DNA of 64,000 nt from Deinococcus indicus (GTDB lineage Bacteria > Deinococcota > Deinococci > Deinococcales > Deinococcaceae): positions 110,870 through 174,869 of the forward strand of contig NZ_NHMK01000022.1 of assembly GCF_002198095.1 (NCBI RefSeq), read 5' to 3'. This document shows, one piece after another, positions 36,428-45,655 of the stretch. The translations under genes were made by a program, and so were the position numbers. Each line of letters starts with the position of its first letter. The first letter of the stretch is position 1. The notes below the pieces were generated by a model that searched no databases, was not told the origin of the DNA, and saw nothing but the letters and a program-made list of their open reading frames with translations.

Positions 36428-36555
36428 TCATACGGACTGCCGTCTGTCTCGGGGGCAACACGGGAGATCGCCGGGTTGCCCGCTGCACGCCCGGAGGGGC
36501 GTTTCTCTGCTGCTGGCGCTGCCTCGCAGCTCTGCGCGCCCTTCAACCGGAATCA
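36428..36555 (-). repeat. Small inverted-repeat element, degenerate long form (copy C)
   Basis: The left end is TCA (36428-36430) followed by TACGGACT; the right end has decayed to CAACCGGAA followed by TCA (36553-36555). That last TCA is the TGA stop of the SAF-domain oxidoreductase gene. The arm with CGTCTGTCTCGGGGGCAACA and the GAAACGC segment (minus strand) match other copies, in reverse orientation to A and B. Confidence 0.7.
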
Positions 36556-37893
36556 GTGGGCCGCGTCGTGCGGGCGGTGGGCACTCAGGGGCGGCGACGC
36601 CGGCAGCGGAGCGGCCTCCAGACGGTCCTGTTCGGCGCGCAGCTGCACGGCCAGCGAGTCCTGCGGGAGGTCCACGTCGGCGTAGGTGAGGACCTCGTCG
36701 CGCTGCACGGCCCGGCGGAGGCGGGCGCCGACCGCCAGCCCCATGGGCAGCAGCTGGCCGGCGCGGGCCACGTCGGCGTTCTCGCACTGCCCGTAGGTGT
36801 GGTAGCCGCCCAGGCCGTCCAGAACAGTTCCGGCAGGCAGGTCGGTCTTGGCGGTGGTGATCACGTCCACCATGTGCGCGCTGGGCTGCAGGGCGGCGTC
36901 CCCGAACAGCACGGCGCGCGCGGCGGTCAGCGGCACCTCGAAGTGGCACAGGTGGTACGGCGTGTAGAAGGAGTACAGCGGTCCCTCGCCCAGTTTGTAC
37001 AGGTTCAGGTAGTGCCGCTGGCGCGGGTCGTCGTGCGTGGCAAGCACGAACACGCCGGGGCCGGGGCGACTGCCGACCGTGTAGTCCACCACGCCGCCCA
37101 GGGCCCGCAGGGCGTCCACGTCGTACTGGCTGGTCAGTTCGTCCACGTGACCGGGGAACACCGAGCCGCGCATGCCGCGCCGCTCCACGCGCATGCCGGT
37201 GCCGTTGGCGACGATCGCCTGCTCGAACGAGATCTTGGTGCCGTCCGCGAAGCTGGTGACCATGTGCGGGTTCTGCCCCCATTTCTCCGCGAACGCCCGC
37301 TGGGTCGTGGGGGTGCGGTACGGGTCCTGCAGGCCCTTGATGTTCCCGCACACCAGCGGGGTCAGGCCGATGGAACGCACGAAGCGGTACAGGTTCATCT
37401 GCACGCCCGGCTGGTCACCATCCGCGGCGGTCAGGATCACGCCGGCGGCGGCGGCGCGCCGCGCCAGCAGCGGGCCGATGGTCGCGTCGAGTTCGGCGTT
37501 CATGGTGACCATGTTCCGGCCGTGCGCGATGGCTTCCAGGGTCACCTGCGCCCCGAATTCCACGTCGCCCGTCACGTCGATCACGCAGTCCACCTGTTCG
37601 CTGCGGCACAGCAGCAGGGCGTTGTCGGTCACGACCGGCCGGCCGCGCCGCACGGCGTCCTCGAAGGCGACCTGGGTGTCCACGCGCACGTGGTGGGTCC
37701 AGCCGGCCTCGGCGTAGGCGCGTTCCGCCCCGGCGACGTGGCGGTTGGAAATGGCGACCAGGGCCATGCCGGGCACGCTGTTCACGATCTGGTTCGCCAC
37801 GCCGCGCCCCATGAACCCGGCGCCGATCATGGCGACCCGCACGGGCGTGCCGGCCTGCTCGCGGCGCCGCAGCGCCGTATCCACGATGATCAT
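36553..37893 (-). CDS. NAD(P)-dependent oxidoreductase with SAF domain
   Basis: A 446-aa protein. The N-terminus is a Rossmann fold (RVAMIGAGFMGRGVANQI) like homoserine dehydrogenase; the centre has VTMNAELDATIGPLLARRA and NIKGLQDPYRTP. The C-terminal ~90 residues are a SAF-type domain (DLPAGTVLDGLGGY ... LTYADVDLP). Proteins of this layout occur in sugar-nucleotide clusters with CDP-glucose synthesis and are annotated only generally. Its substrate is unknown; modification of a nucleotide sugar is a reasonable guess. It ends the rfbF operon, overlapping rfbC by 4 bp, and its stop lies in repeat copy C. Confidence 0.78.
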   Translation of the reverse strand: MIIVDTALRRREQAGTPVRVAMIGAGFMGRGVANQIVNSVPGMALVAISNRHVAGAERAYAEAGWTHHVRVDTQVAFEDAVRRGRPVVTDNALLLCRSEQVDCVIDVTGDVEFGAQVTLEAIAHGRNMVTMNAELDATIGPLLARRAAAAGVILTAADGDQPGVQMNLYRFVRSIGLTPLVCGNIKGLQDPYRTPTTQRAFAEKWGQNPHMVTSFADGTKISFEQAIVANGTGMRVERRGMRGSVFPGHVDELTSQYDVDALRALGGVVDYTVGSRPGPGVFVLATHDDPRQRHYLNLYKLGEGPLYSFYTPYHLCHFEVPLTAARAVLFGDAALQPSAHMVDVITTAKTDLPAGTVLDGLGGYHTYGQCENADVARAGQLLPMGLAVGARLRRAVQRDEVLTYADVDLPQDSLAVQLRAEQDRLEAAPLPASPPLSAHRPHDAAH

Positions 37894-38477
37894 CGGCTGA
37901 CCTCCAGTGCGGCGGGCGGGGCGGGAACCGGGCGGGGCAGGTCGTCACGGTCGGCCAGCAGCGGCCACGCGGCGTCCTTGCTGGAAATGACCGTGACCGG
38001 CAGCGGCCAGCCGATGCCCAGCGCCGGATCGTCGAAGCGCAGGCCGCGCTCGGAACCCGGCGTGTACGCCGCGCTGACCTGGTACGTGACCTCCGCGCCG
38101 TCCGTGAGTGCCTGGTACCCGTGGGCGAACTGTTCCGGCACGAACAGGGCGCGGCGGTTGTCGGCCGTGAGTTCCACCGCCACGTGCTGCAGGTACGTGG
38201 GCGACTGCGGGCGCAGGTCCACGATCACGTCCAGGATGGCGCCGCGCGTGCAGCGGACCAGTTTCGTCTCGGCGGCCGGCGGCAGCTGGTAGTGCAGGCC
38301 GCGCAGGGTGCCGGCGCGGTGGTTGAAGCTCAGGTTCGCCTGCACGGTCAGCGGGTTGAGGCCCCGCCCGGCGAAGACGTCCCGGTCGAAGGTGCGGGCG
38401 AAGCCCCCGCGTTCGTCGGCGATCACGGTCAGGTCGATGATGAACGCGCCGCTCAGGGCAGTCTCGGTGAGGTTCAT
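37890..38477 (-). CDS. rfbC: dTDP-4-dehydrorhamnose 3,5-epimerase family protein
   Basis: A 195-aa cupin of the RmlC family: DERGGFARTFDRDVF, the active-site region NLSFNHRAGTLRGLHYQ with its His, and VPEQFAHGYQ. These enzymes epimerise 4-keto-6-deoxyhexose nucleotides at C3 and C5. No rmlA, rmlB or rmlD lies nearby and the operon begins with a cytidylyltransferase, so the substrate may be a CDP-sugar. It overlaps both neighbours by 4 bp. Confidence 0.87.
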   Translation of the reverse strand: MNLTETALSGAFIIDLTVIADERGGFARTFDRDVFAGRGLNPLTVQANLSFNHRAGTLRGLHYQLPPAAETKLVRCTRGAILDVIVDLRPQSPTYLQHVAVELTADNRRALFVPEQFAHGYQALTDGAEVTYQVSAAYTPGSERGLRFDDPALGIGWPLPVTVISSKDAAWPLLADRDDLPRPVPAPPAALEVSR

Positions 38478-39535
38478 GCGGGGCTCCCTTCGCGGCGCGC
38501 GGGGACCGGCAGGGGCTGCCAGTAGAAGTCCTGGTCGATCTGACCGGTGCGCAGCAGGTACTCGAGTTGCGTGAGGCGCGTGTACCCGCGCCAGTTGAAG
38601 TCGCTGGCCTGCAGGTCGATGCGGCTGAACAGGTCCGCGAGTTGCTGCGCGCCGCGCCCGGCGTCCCAGGCGGGTTCGAAGTCCGGCAGGGCGCGGCGGA
38701 TCTTGTCGAAGTTCACGCGGTACGAGCGGTTGTCCAAACCGTTCTCGCCGAACTGCACGGCGCAGCCGGGGAAGGCCTGCGCGACCAGTTCGGCGATTTC
38801 CCGCACGCGGTAGTTGTGGTCGGTCGCGCCGACGTTGAAAGTCTCGTTGTGCACCCGCTCCGGCGGCGCCTCCAGGACCAGCGCGATGGCCTGCGCGATG
38901 TCCAGGGCGTGGACCAGCGGCCGCCAGGGCGTGCCGTCCGAGGTCATGGTGATGGCCCGGCGCGTGCAGGCCAGTCCGCTGAGGTTGTTCAGCACGATGT
39001 CAAAACGCATGCGGGGCGAGGCGCCGAAGGCCGTGGCGTTCCGCAGGAACGTCGGGGAGAACGAGGCGTCCGCCAGTTCCCGCAGATCGCGTTCGACCAG
39101 CACCTTGCACTCCGCGTAGGCCGTCTGCGGGTTGACGTCCGAGCGTTCGTCCACGAAGTCCGCGCCGCCCACGCCGTACACGCTGCACGAGGACATATAC
39201 ACGAACCGGGTCACGCCGGCCGCCTTGGCCAGCCGGGCCAGCCGCACGGAGCCCGCGTGGTTGATGTCGTACGTGATGGTGGGCAGCAGTTGCCCCAGCG
39301 GATCGTTCGACAGTTCCGCCATGTGCACCACGGCGTCCATGCCGCGCAGGTCGTCGCTGCTGACGTCCCGCAGGTCCTTGATCAGGGTGCGGGCCGTCTG
39401 GTCGGTGCCGTGATACAGCCAGCCCGCCCGGTAGAAGCCGGTGTCCAGGCCGGTCACGCTGTGGCCGCGCCGCAGCAGTTCCGGGGCAAGCAGCGAGCCG
39501 AGGTATCCTTCCGTGCCAGTCACGAGAATGTTCAT
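38474..39535 (-). CDS. NAD-dependent epimerase/dehydratase
   Basis: A 353-aa extended SDR: MNILVTGTEGYLGSLLAPEL gives the TGxxGxxG motif, SSCSVYG and the catalytic YxxxK as TAYAECK. It acts on a nucleotide-sugar intermediate; the precise reaction is not readable. Related proteins in clusters with rfbF and rfbC act on 4-keto sugars. It overlaps both neighbours by 4 bp (ATGA), so is co-translated with them. Confidence 0.87.
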   Translation of the reverse strand: MNILVTGTEGYLGSLLAPELLRRGHSVTGLDTGFYRAGWLYHGTDQTARTLIKDLRDVSSDDLRGMDAVVHMAELSNDPLGQLLPTITYDINHAGSVRLARLAKAAGVTRFVYMSSCSVYGVGGADFVDERSDVNPQTAYAECKVLVERDLRELADASFSPTFLRNATAFGASPRMRFDIVLNNLSGLACTRRAITMTSDGTPWRPLVHALDIAQAIALVLEAPPERVHNETFNVGATDHNYRVREIAELVAQAFPGCAVQFGENGLDNRSYRVNFDKIRRALPDFEPAWDAGRGAQQLADLFSRIDLQASDFNWRGYTRLTQLEYLLRTGQIDQDFYWQPLPVPARREGSPA

Positions 39536-40776
39536 GCGTAGACTCCTTGCTCGCCGCTGTCGGGCTGGGCGTAGTGGCTGAGGTGCGGGGGGGCCGGAAC
39601 GCGCGCCGCGACCATCCGGCCGATCTCCAGCGAGGACGTCGCGGCGGGCGAGGGCGCGTTGCAGACGTGCAGGGCGTTCGGTGCGTCGACCAGCAGGAAA
39701 TCGTCCACCAGTTGCCCGGCGGGGGTCAGCGCCTGGGCGCGCACGCCGGCCTGACTGGGCGTCACGTCGCGCGCCTGCACCTCGGGGATCAGCTGCTGGA
39801 GGCTGCGGACGAACGCGGCTTTCGAGAACGACCGCCACAGTTCGGCGGCGCCCTCGCGCAGGTTCTGCCGGGCCAGCCGCTGGAAACCGGGGTAGCCGAG
39901 GGCCTCGCGCAGGTCGCGCAGGTTCACGTCCCGTTTTGTGTAGCCCTCGCGGGCGAACGCCAGGACGGCGTTCGGGCCGGCGTGCACGCTGCCGTCGATC
40001 ATGCGGGTGAAATGCACGCCCAGGAACGGGAAGTCGGGGTTCGGGACGGGGTAGATCAGGTTGCGGACCAGGTGGCGGCGCTCCGGCACCAGTTCGTAGT
40101 ACTCGCCCCGGAACGGCACGATCTGACTGCCGGGGTCCGCGCCGGCCTGCCGGGCGACGCGGTCGCTGTGCAGCCCGGCGCAGTTGACGAGCACGTGCGT
40201 GGCGAACGGACCGTCCGTGGTGTCGATCCGGTAGCCGCGCCCGTCCGCCTGAACGCCCGTGACCTGCGTTCCGTAACGGACGGTGGCGTGCCGCGCCTGC
40301 AACAGCCGCGCCAGCGTCAGGCAGACGGCGCGGTAGTCGATGATCCCGGTGTCCGGCAGGTGCAGCCCCGCGAGCGCCCTGACGTGCGGCTCGTGTTCCA
40401 GGACCTGTTCGGGCGTCAGGGGGGTGACCTTCAGGCCGTGTGCCTGCGCCCGTTCGTGCAGCCGGCGCAGGCCCGGCAGTTCGGAGGAGCGGGTGGCGAC
40501 GATGATCTTGCCGCAGCGGTCGTAGGGCAGGCCGTGCCGGTCGCAGAAGTCGGTGATGGAGCGGTTGCCGGCGCGGCACAGCTGCGCCTTGAGACTGCCG
40601 GGCGCGTAGTACACGCCGCTGTGGATCACGCCGGAATTGCGGCCGGTCTGGTGCTGCGCGGGGGCCTGCTCCTTCTCGAGAACCACGATCAGGGCGTCGG
40701 GGTAGCGGCTGGTCAGGGCGTGGGCGGTGGCCAGCCCGACGATCCCGCCGCCGATCACAGCGAAGTCGTAGCGCAT
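39532..40776 (-). CDS. FAD-dependent L-2-hydroxyglutarate-oxidase-like protein
   Basis: A 414-aa DAO-family flavoprotein: VIGGGIVGLATAHAL (residues 6-20) binds FAD, followed by HQTGRNSGVIHSGVYYAPGS, the signature of L-2-hydroxyglutarate oxidase (LhgO). The C-terminus has LVDDFLLVDAPNALHVCNAPSPAAT. Position within the sugar-nucleotide operon suggests that it oxidises a sugar or acid in polysaccharide synthesis rather than acting in lysine catabolism; this is inference. Its ATG overlaps the rfbF stop by one base (TGATG). Confidence 0.83.
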   Translation of the reverse strand: MRYDFAVIGGGIVGLATAHALTSRYPDALIVVLEKEQAPAQHQTGRNSGVIHSGVYYAPGSLKAQLCRAGNRSITDFCDRHGLPYDRCGKIIVATRSSELPGLRRLHERAQAHGLKVTPLTPEQVLEHEPHVRALAGLHLPDTGIIDYRAVCLTLARLLQARHATVRYGTQVTGVQADGRGYRIDTTDGPFATHVLVNCAGLHSDRVARQAGADPGSQIVPFRGEYYELVPERRHLVRNLIYPVPNPDFPFLGVHFTRMIDGSVHAGPNAVLAFAREGYTKRDVNLRDLREALGYPGFQRLARQNLREGAAELWRSFSKAAFVRSLQQLIPEVQARDVTPSQAGVRAQALTPAGQLVDDFLLVDAPNALHVCNAPSPAATSSLEIGRMVAARVPAPPHLSHYAQPDSGEQGVYA

Positions 40777-41546
40777 CACCAGACCTTCCAGGGCGCCCGT
40801 CCTGAGCGCCAGAGTTCCTCGAGGTGGTGCTTGTCGCGCAGGGTGTCCATGGGCTGCCAGAAGCCCGGATGCCGGAAGGCGGACAGCTGTCCGGCGTGCG
40901 CCAGGGCGCGCAGCGGCTCGGCCTCCCAGGTGGTGTGGTCGCCCTCGATGTGGTCGATCACGGCGGGTTCCAGCACGAAGAAGCCGCCGTTGATCCAGTT
41001 GCCGTCCCCGTCGGGTTTCTCCTGGAAGGCGGTGACGCGGCTGTCGCTGGTCATGCCGACCGCCCCGAAGCGGCCCGGCGGCTGCATGACGGTCATGGTG
41101 GCCAGTCCCCCGTGGCGGCGGTGAAAGTCGATGCTGCCCGTCACGTCGATGTCGCCCACGCCGTCGCCGTACGTGAAGCAGAACGTGTCGTCTCCCAGGT
41201 ACTGGCGCACGCGGCGCAGGCGGCCGCCGGTCAGGGTGTCCTCCCCGGTGTCGACCAGCGTGACGCACCACGGTTCGGCGTGGTTGCACAGGTACGTGGC
41301 GTCATGGGTGCGCATGTCGAAGGTCACGTCGGACATGTGCAGGAAGTAGTTGGCGAAGTACTCCTTGATCATGTACTGCTTGTAGCCGCACAGAATCACG
41401 AAATCGGTGATGCCGTGCGCGGAGTAGATTTTCATGATGTGCCACAGGATCGGGCGGCCGCCGACTTCGATCATGGGTTTGGGCCGCACGGTGCTTTCCT
41501 CGCTGATGCGGGTGCCGAGTCCACCGGCCAGGATGACGGCCTTCAC
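40776..41546 (-). CDS. rfbF: Glucose-1-phosphate cytidylyltransferase
   Basis: A 256-aa nucleotidyltransferase: [27 protein letters not shown] start (LAGGLGTRI, then RPKPM), [20 protein letters not shown] and [10 protein letters not shown]. It makes CDP-glucose from glucose-1-phosphate and CTP. I chose the GTG at 41546: it is preceded by AAGGA at normal spacing and gives the family's usual length. A longer start at 41603 (ATG) remains possible. It is the first gene of the minus-strand sugar operon. No CDP-glucose 4,6-dehydratase (rfbG) is in the window. Confidence 0.9.
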   Translation of the reverse strand: MKAVILAGGLGTRISEESTVRPKPMIEVGGRPILWHIMKIYSAHGITDFVILCGYKQYMIKEYFANYFLHMSDVTFDMRTHDATYLCNHAEPWCVTLVDTGEDTLTGGRLRRVRQYLGDDTFCFTYGDGVGDIDVTGSIDFHRRHGGLATMTVMQPPGRFGAVGMTSDSRVTAFQEKPDGDGNWINGGFFVLEPAVIDHIEGDHTTWEAEPLRALAHAGQLSAFRHPGFWQPMDTLRDKHHLEELWRSGRAPWKVW

Positions 41547-41640
41547 GCGGTTCCTTGTCTGCTGGTCATGGTCTGCGCTCCTCTGGTGTGGGGTGGTGGG
41601 CATCACAGGCCGCCTCGGTTTCCTGCGACTGAACGCATGG

Positions 41641-41697
41641 TGAGACACCGGGAAAATGAGCAACCGCTGCTCATGCGCTGCTCATGGGCAAGATGAG
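41641..41697 (+). repeat. Remnant of the small element plus a 40-bp sequence shared with 45544-45586
   Basis: TGA-GACACCGGGAAAA-TGA (41641-41659) looks like the two ends of an element with the middle deleted. The sequence that follows (GAGCAACCGCTGCTCATG, then GCTCATGGGCAAGATG) is nearly identical to 45544-45586. It contains the inverted repeat TGAGCA-N5-TGCTCA. It lies upstream of the flippase gene on one side and rfbF on the other, so a regulatory role is possible. Confidence 0.55.
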
Positions 41698-41832
41698 GCC
41701 ACCGCGGCCACCGCTGCGGTGAAAGGAGGCCCCATGGTTCCAGCCCGGACGGAAACGCACCCCTCGAACGACCCGGCGCGTCGCCCGGCACCCCCCCAGG
41801 CGGCGCGGCGGCAACCCGCGTGACGGACTGAA

Positions 41833-43101
41833 GTGCGGCTGCTCTCGCCACAGGTGCTCCGGAACGCGGCCGCGCTGTACGGCGTGCATGTCGTCACGTA
41901 CGCCCTGCCGCTGCTGACCACGCCGTTCCTGGCGCGGACCCTCGGACCCGGCGCCTGGGGCGCGCTGGCCGTGGCGCAGGCGTTCGCGCTGCTCGTTGCG
42001 CTGCTGATCGAGTTCGGCTTCGACCTGAGCGGCACCCGTGAAGCGGCCCGGCGGCAGGAGGACCGCGCCTCCCTGGGAGCGCTGCTGTCCAGCGTGACCG
42101 TGGCCAAAGGGCTCCTGACCGTCACGGCGGCCCTGCTGACCCTGGCCGCGCAGCAGTGGGTTCCGGCCTTCCGGCAGGAGCCGCTGCTGCTGTGGGTGGC
42201 CTTTGCCTGGGCCGCCGCGCAGGCCCTGAACGTCATGTGGTTCTTTCAGGGAATCGAGAACCTGGCCCGCGTGTCCACGCTGGACATCGGACTGAAAGCG
42301 GCCGGGACGGCCGCCGTGTTCCTGACCGTCCGCGGCCCCGCCGACGCGTGGCTGGTGCCTGCCGCGCAGGGCGCCGCAGCCCTCGCGTCCGCCGGCCTCT
42401 GCCTGTGGCTGGCCGCCCGGCACGCCCCCCTGACGTGGCCGGGGTGGGCGGCCGTGACCGGCGCGGTGCGGCTGGGCACCAACATGTTCGTGTTCCGGGC
42501 CGCGTCCAGCGTGTATGCGAGCAGCGCCGCCTTTCTGCTGGGACTGTTCGTGTCGCCCCAGCTCGTGGGGTACTACGCCGGGGCTGACCGGATCGCACGC
42601 GCCTTCCAGGGGCTGCTCAGTCCACTGCACCGCGCCCTGTTTCCCCGCTACGCCCGGATGGTCCACCTGCCGCCGGCGCAGGCCCGCGAGGCGCTGGCGT
42701 CCGGCATGCGGCTGATGGCGGGCGCCGGGCTGCTGCTGTCGCTGTGCGCGGTGTTCGGCGCGCCGCTGCTCGTTCAGATCCTGCTCGGCCCGGCCTTCGG
42801 CGAGTCCGTGCCGCTGCTGCGCGTCCTCGGGCTGCTGCCGGCCGTGATTGCCGTCAACATCGTCCTCGGGCTGTTCTGGCTGCTGCCGCGCGGAATGGAC
42901 CTCACGTTCAACCTGACCGTCCTGGGCGCCGCCGCTCTGAACGCAGGGCTGATCGTGTGGCTGGTGCCGCGCGGCGGTCCGCTGGCCATGGCCGGGGCGG
43001 TGGTCGTCACGGAACTGGCCGTGCTGGCCGTCCTGACGGTCGCCTACGCCCTGACCCGGCGCGGACCTGTGCCGGCCGAGACGCTCGGTCGGTCGGCCTG
43101 A
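41833..43101 (+). CDS. Polysaccharide flippase (Wzx-like)
   Basis: A 422-aa membrane protein with about 12 hydrophobic segments and MOP/PST-family features: LPLLTTPFLARTLGPGAWG near the N-terminus, IEFGFDLSGTREAAR, and FFQGIENL. It should flip the undecaprenyl-linked repeat unit across the membrane. The GTG at 41833 has only a weak ribosome site. It is the first gene of the plus-strand half of the locus and is followed after 1 bp by the polymerase candidate. Confidence 0.88.
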   Translation: MRLLSPQVLRNAAALYGVHVVTYALPLLTTPFLARTLGPGAWGALAVAQAFALLVALLIEFGFDLSGTREAARRQEDRASLGALLSSVTVAKGLLTVTAALLTLAAQQWVPAFRQEPLLLWVAFAWAAAQALNVMWFFQGIENLARVSTLDIGLKAAGTAAVFLTVRGPADAWLVPAAQGAAALASAGLCLWLAARHAPLTWPGWAAVTGAVRLGTNMFVFRAASSVYASSAAFLLGLFVSPQLVGYYAGADRIARAFQGLLSPLHRALFPRYARMVHLPPAQAREALASGMRLMAGAGLLLSLCAVFGAPLLVQILLGPAFGESVPLLRVLGLLPAVIAVNIVLGLFWLLPRGMDLTFNLTVLGAAALNAGLIVWLVPRGGPLAMAGAVVVTELAVLAVLTVAYALTRRGPVPAETLGRSA

Positions 43102-43102
43102 C

Positions 43103-44467
43103 ATGCGCCTCTCCCGTGACCAGCTGGATTTCTGGGGCTACGCGGCCCTGTTCAGTCTGTTCCTGGGCACCTTCTCGCTGTTCGGCACCCTGCACGCCCT
43201 GAACCCCGCCGCGGCCGACGGCGCGACGCTGCTGTGGCTGGCCGTCACGTGGCTGGCCTCGGGGCTGGCGCTGCTGAGCCTGCGCCACCTGCCGCTGCCC
43301 GGCGTCCTGCTGACGCTGCTGGGCCTGATGCCGTACGGGTACTTCGCGTGGCTGTACTTCACGGGCGCGCCCATGGTGGGCGCCTTCAGCTACTTCTACA
43401 AGTTTTCCTCACTGCTTGTGTTCCCGGTCGTGTACCTGTGGTGCCAGCGCCGCAGCGACGCCCGGATCGAGCAGACCCTGATGCTGCTCGCCACGGTCCT
43501 GGCGGCGCGGGTCCTGATCGCCTTCGCCGTCCCCGGCCTGTTCCCCGGCCGGGCCGGGAACGGTCAGGCGGCCCTGTGGGACGACGTGACCATCTACGAG
43601 CAGGTGGGGCCGCTGGCACGCGTGTTCTATCCGGGGGTGGCGCTGCTGTTCTTCGCGCTGATCGTCTCCGTCGAGCGCGCCCTGACCCGTCCGGAAGGCA
43701 TGCGGTTCGAACTGGCCCGCGCCGCCTTCTTCACCCTGGCCCTGTCCTGCACCCTGACCCGCGGGTTCCTGTTGACGACGGCGGCGCTGATCACGCTGTA
43801 CGTCATGATCCGCTGGCTGACCACGCAGGTCAGCCAGTCCCGGCGGGTCCGGCTGCTGACCGCCGGCGCCCTGTTCGTGCTGGGGGCCGGGGTCGCGGTC
43901 ACCACCACCCCGGCCGGTCTGGCCGTCACCCGTCTGGCCGAGCAGTACGCGGGGCAGGAACGCTTCAGTCTCGACGGCACCAACATCGACTGGCGTGCGG
44001 AGCAGGCGCGGCTGGCCTTCACGCTGGTCCAGACGCCCGAGCAGCGCTGGATCGGGGTCGGTACCAACGTCACCATCCCGGAGGACATCAAGGCCCCCAA
44101 CCCCTGGGAGACCACCGGGGAACTTCACTACTCCTTCCATTCGGTCCAGTGGACCTTCGGGTACGTCGGGCTGCAACTCCTGATCTGGGGAGGGCTGCTG
44201 CTGCCGCTGCTGAGCGCGCTGCGCTGGCGCCTGCGTTCCCCGCTCGCCCTGACCCTGCTGACGACCCTGGCCTTCATCTCGGTGATCGGCAGTTACACCA
44301 TCGTCTTCACGAACGCCGACTGGAATTTCATGATGGTCGTCTGCAGCGCGTTCCTGCTGGCCCGCGCGCAGCAGGCCGCGCAGGCGCACCGCTGGTTCTC
44401 CGCGCCCGAACCCCTGCCCTGGCGGCCCGGAGTGCCTTCCGGGACGCCCCTGGAGCCTTATGACTGA
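43103..44467 (+). CDS. Polytopic membrane protein, candidate polysaccharide polymerase (Wzy)
   Basis: A 454-aa protein with about 11 membrane segments and a large periplasmic-type loop (about 275-345, with YAGQERFSLDGTNIDWR). Such low-conservation proteins next to a flippase are usually Wzy polymerases, joining repeat units. The C-terminal motif WTFGYVGLQLLIWGG resembles O-antigen polymerase/ligase proteins. A second candidate at 46779 carries a clearer Wzy_C motif, so the division of work is uncertain. Confidence 0.75.
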   Translation: MRLSRDQLDFWGYAALFSLFLGTFSLFGTLHALNPAAADGATLLWLAVTWLASGLALLSLRHLPLPGVLLTLLGLMPYGYFAWLYFTGAPMVGAFSYFYKFSSLLVFPVVYLWCQRRSDARIEQTLMLLATVLAARVLIAFAVPGLFPGRAGNGQAALWDDVTIYEQVGPLARVFYPGVALLFFALIVSVERALTRPEGMRFELARAAFFTLALSCTLTRGFLLTTAALITLYVMIRWLTTQVSQSRRVRLLTAGALFVLGAGVAVTTTPAGLAVTRLAEQYAGQERFSLDGTNIDWRAEQARLAFTLVQTPEQRWIGVGTNVTIPEDIKAPNPWETTGELHYSFHSVQWTFGYVGLQLLIWGGLLLPLLSALRWRLRSPLALTLLTTLAFISVIGSYTIVFTNADWNFMMVVCSAFLLARAQQAAQAHRWFSAPEPLPWRPGVPSGTPLEPYD

Positions 44468-45362
44468 ACGCATGTCGGCCGTGACGGTCATCGTCATCAA
44501 CTACAACCAGACGGACCTGACCGTCGCCTGTCTGCAGTCCCTGCGGCACCTCACCCGCCCTGGCCGGGTGGTCGTCGTGGACAACGGTTCGCGCCCCGAA
44601 CAGCTGGAGCGCCTGCGCGCGCACCTGCCGGCCCAGGATCTGCTGGTCCTGCCGGTCAACGTCGGCTTCACGGCCGCCAACAACGCCGGCAGCGCCTTTG
44701 CCCTGCGGACCGGCGAACCGGAATTCCTGTGGTTCCTGAACAACGACACCCTCGTGGACCCCGGCGCCCTGGACGCCCTCGTCCGCAGGGCCCAGGAGCG
44801 GCCCGACATCGGCGCGGTCGCGTCCGTCCTGTACGACATGGGCACCGAAACCGTGCAGGCGTACGGGGGTGGCCGCGTCAGTCTCTGGAAGGGCGAGTCC
44901 CGGCTGCTCAGACGGACCGTGCCCGACGAGCAGCTGGATTTCCTGGCCGGCACGAGCCTGCTGGTCCGGGTGCTGGCCATCCGGCAGATCGGCCTGCTCG
45001 ACGAGCAGTTCTTCATGTACTGGGAGGACACGGACTACAGTTTCCGGTTGCGGGCCGCCGGGTGGGCACTGACGGTCGCGGCCGATTCACGGGTCTGGCA
45101 TCTCGGCGCGGTCAGTACGGGCGCGAACACGGCGACACGCAAATCCGAGACGTTCGAGCGGGTCTTCTCGCAGAGCACCGTGCGCTTCTACCGGCGACAC
45201 GCGCCGCTGCCCATCGTGCCCCTGACCTGCGGCCTGGGATGGTACTTCGTCAAACGCCTGCTGAAACGGGAGTGGCCGCAGGCGCGCGCCATCGTGCAGG
45301 GAACGCTGGCCGCCTTCAGGCCCCCGCCAGCCCGCGGGCTGCCGTCCTCGGGAAGGCCCTGA
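44460..45362 (+). CDS. Glycosyltransferase, GT2 family
   Basis: A 300-aa GT-A enzyme: VTVIVINYNQTDLTVACLQSL, WFLNNDTLVDPGALDALV with the DxD-like NND motif, and YMYWEDTDYSFRLRAAGW-type acceptor region (FFMYWEDTDYSFRLR). It resembles rhamnosyl- and galactosyltransferases of capsule loci. It overlaps the upstream gene by 8 bp. Downstream comes repeat copy D and then the next group of plus-strand genes. Confidence 0.88.
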   Translation: MTERMSAVTVIVINYNQTDLTVACLQSLRHLTRPGRVVVVDNGSRPEQLERLRAHLPAQDLLVLPVNVGFTAANNAGSAFALRTGEPEFLWFLNNDTLVDPGALDALVRRAQERPDIGAVASVLYDMGTETVQAYGGGRVSLWKGESRLLRRTVPDEQLDFLAGTSLLVRVLAIRQIGLLDEQFFMYWEDTDYSFRLRAAGWALTVAADSRVWHLGAVSTGANTATRKSETFERVFSQSTVRFYRRHAPLPIVPLTCGLGWYFVKRLLKREWPQARAIVQGTLAAFRPPPARGLPSSGRP

Positions 45363-45405
45363 GCGGCGGGCCGGTCATCCGGACGGCCGTCTGGAGCACG
45401 CCATG

Positions 45406-45586
45406 TGAGACGGACTGCCGTCTGTGTCGCCGACAACCCGGACATTCACCGGGTTGCCGAATCCATGCCCGGCAACGGCTTCGGCTCGCACTCGCTCTGC
45501 TGCGCAGTTGTGCGACTCCGCTCGGATGGAAGCCCACCGGCAATGAGCAACGGCTGCTCATGCTGCGCTCATGGGCAAGATGGGGT
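45406..45586 (-). repeat. Small inverted-repeat element, long form (copy D), plus flanking 40-bp repeat
   Basis: TGA (45406-45408) is followed by GACGGACTGCCGTCTGTGTCG, and the right end by ACCGGCAA then TGA (45544-45546). The flanks again are direct TGA repeats, but here no gene stop is involved. The central part (CCGGACATTCACCGG) matches other copies in reverse orientation. The next 40 bp, with TGAGCA-N5-TGCTCA and CTCATGGGCAAGATG, also occur at 41657-41697. Confidence 0.65.
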
Positions 45587-45655
45587 GGACCTCACACAGG
45601 GTCGCCCCGGCCGGAACCCCCATTCGCAGGATTCCGGGCCAGGAAAGGAGTGATC

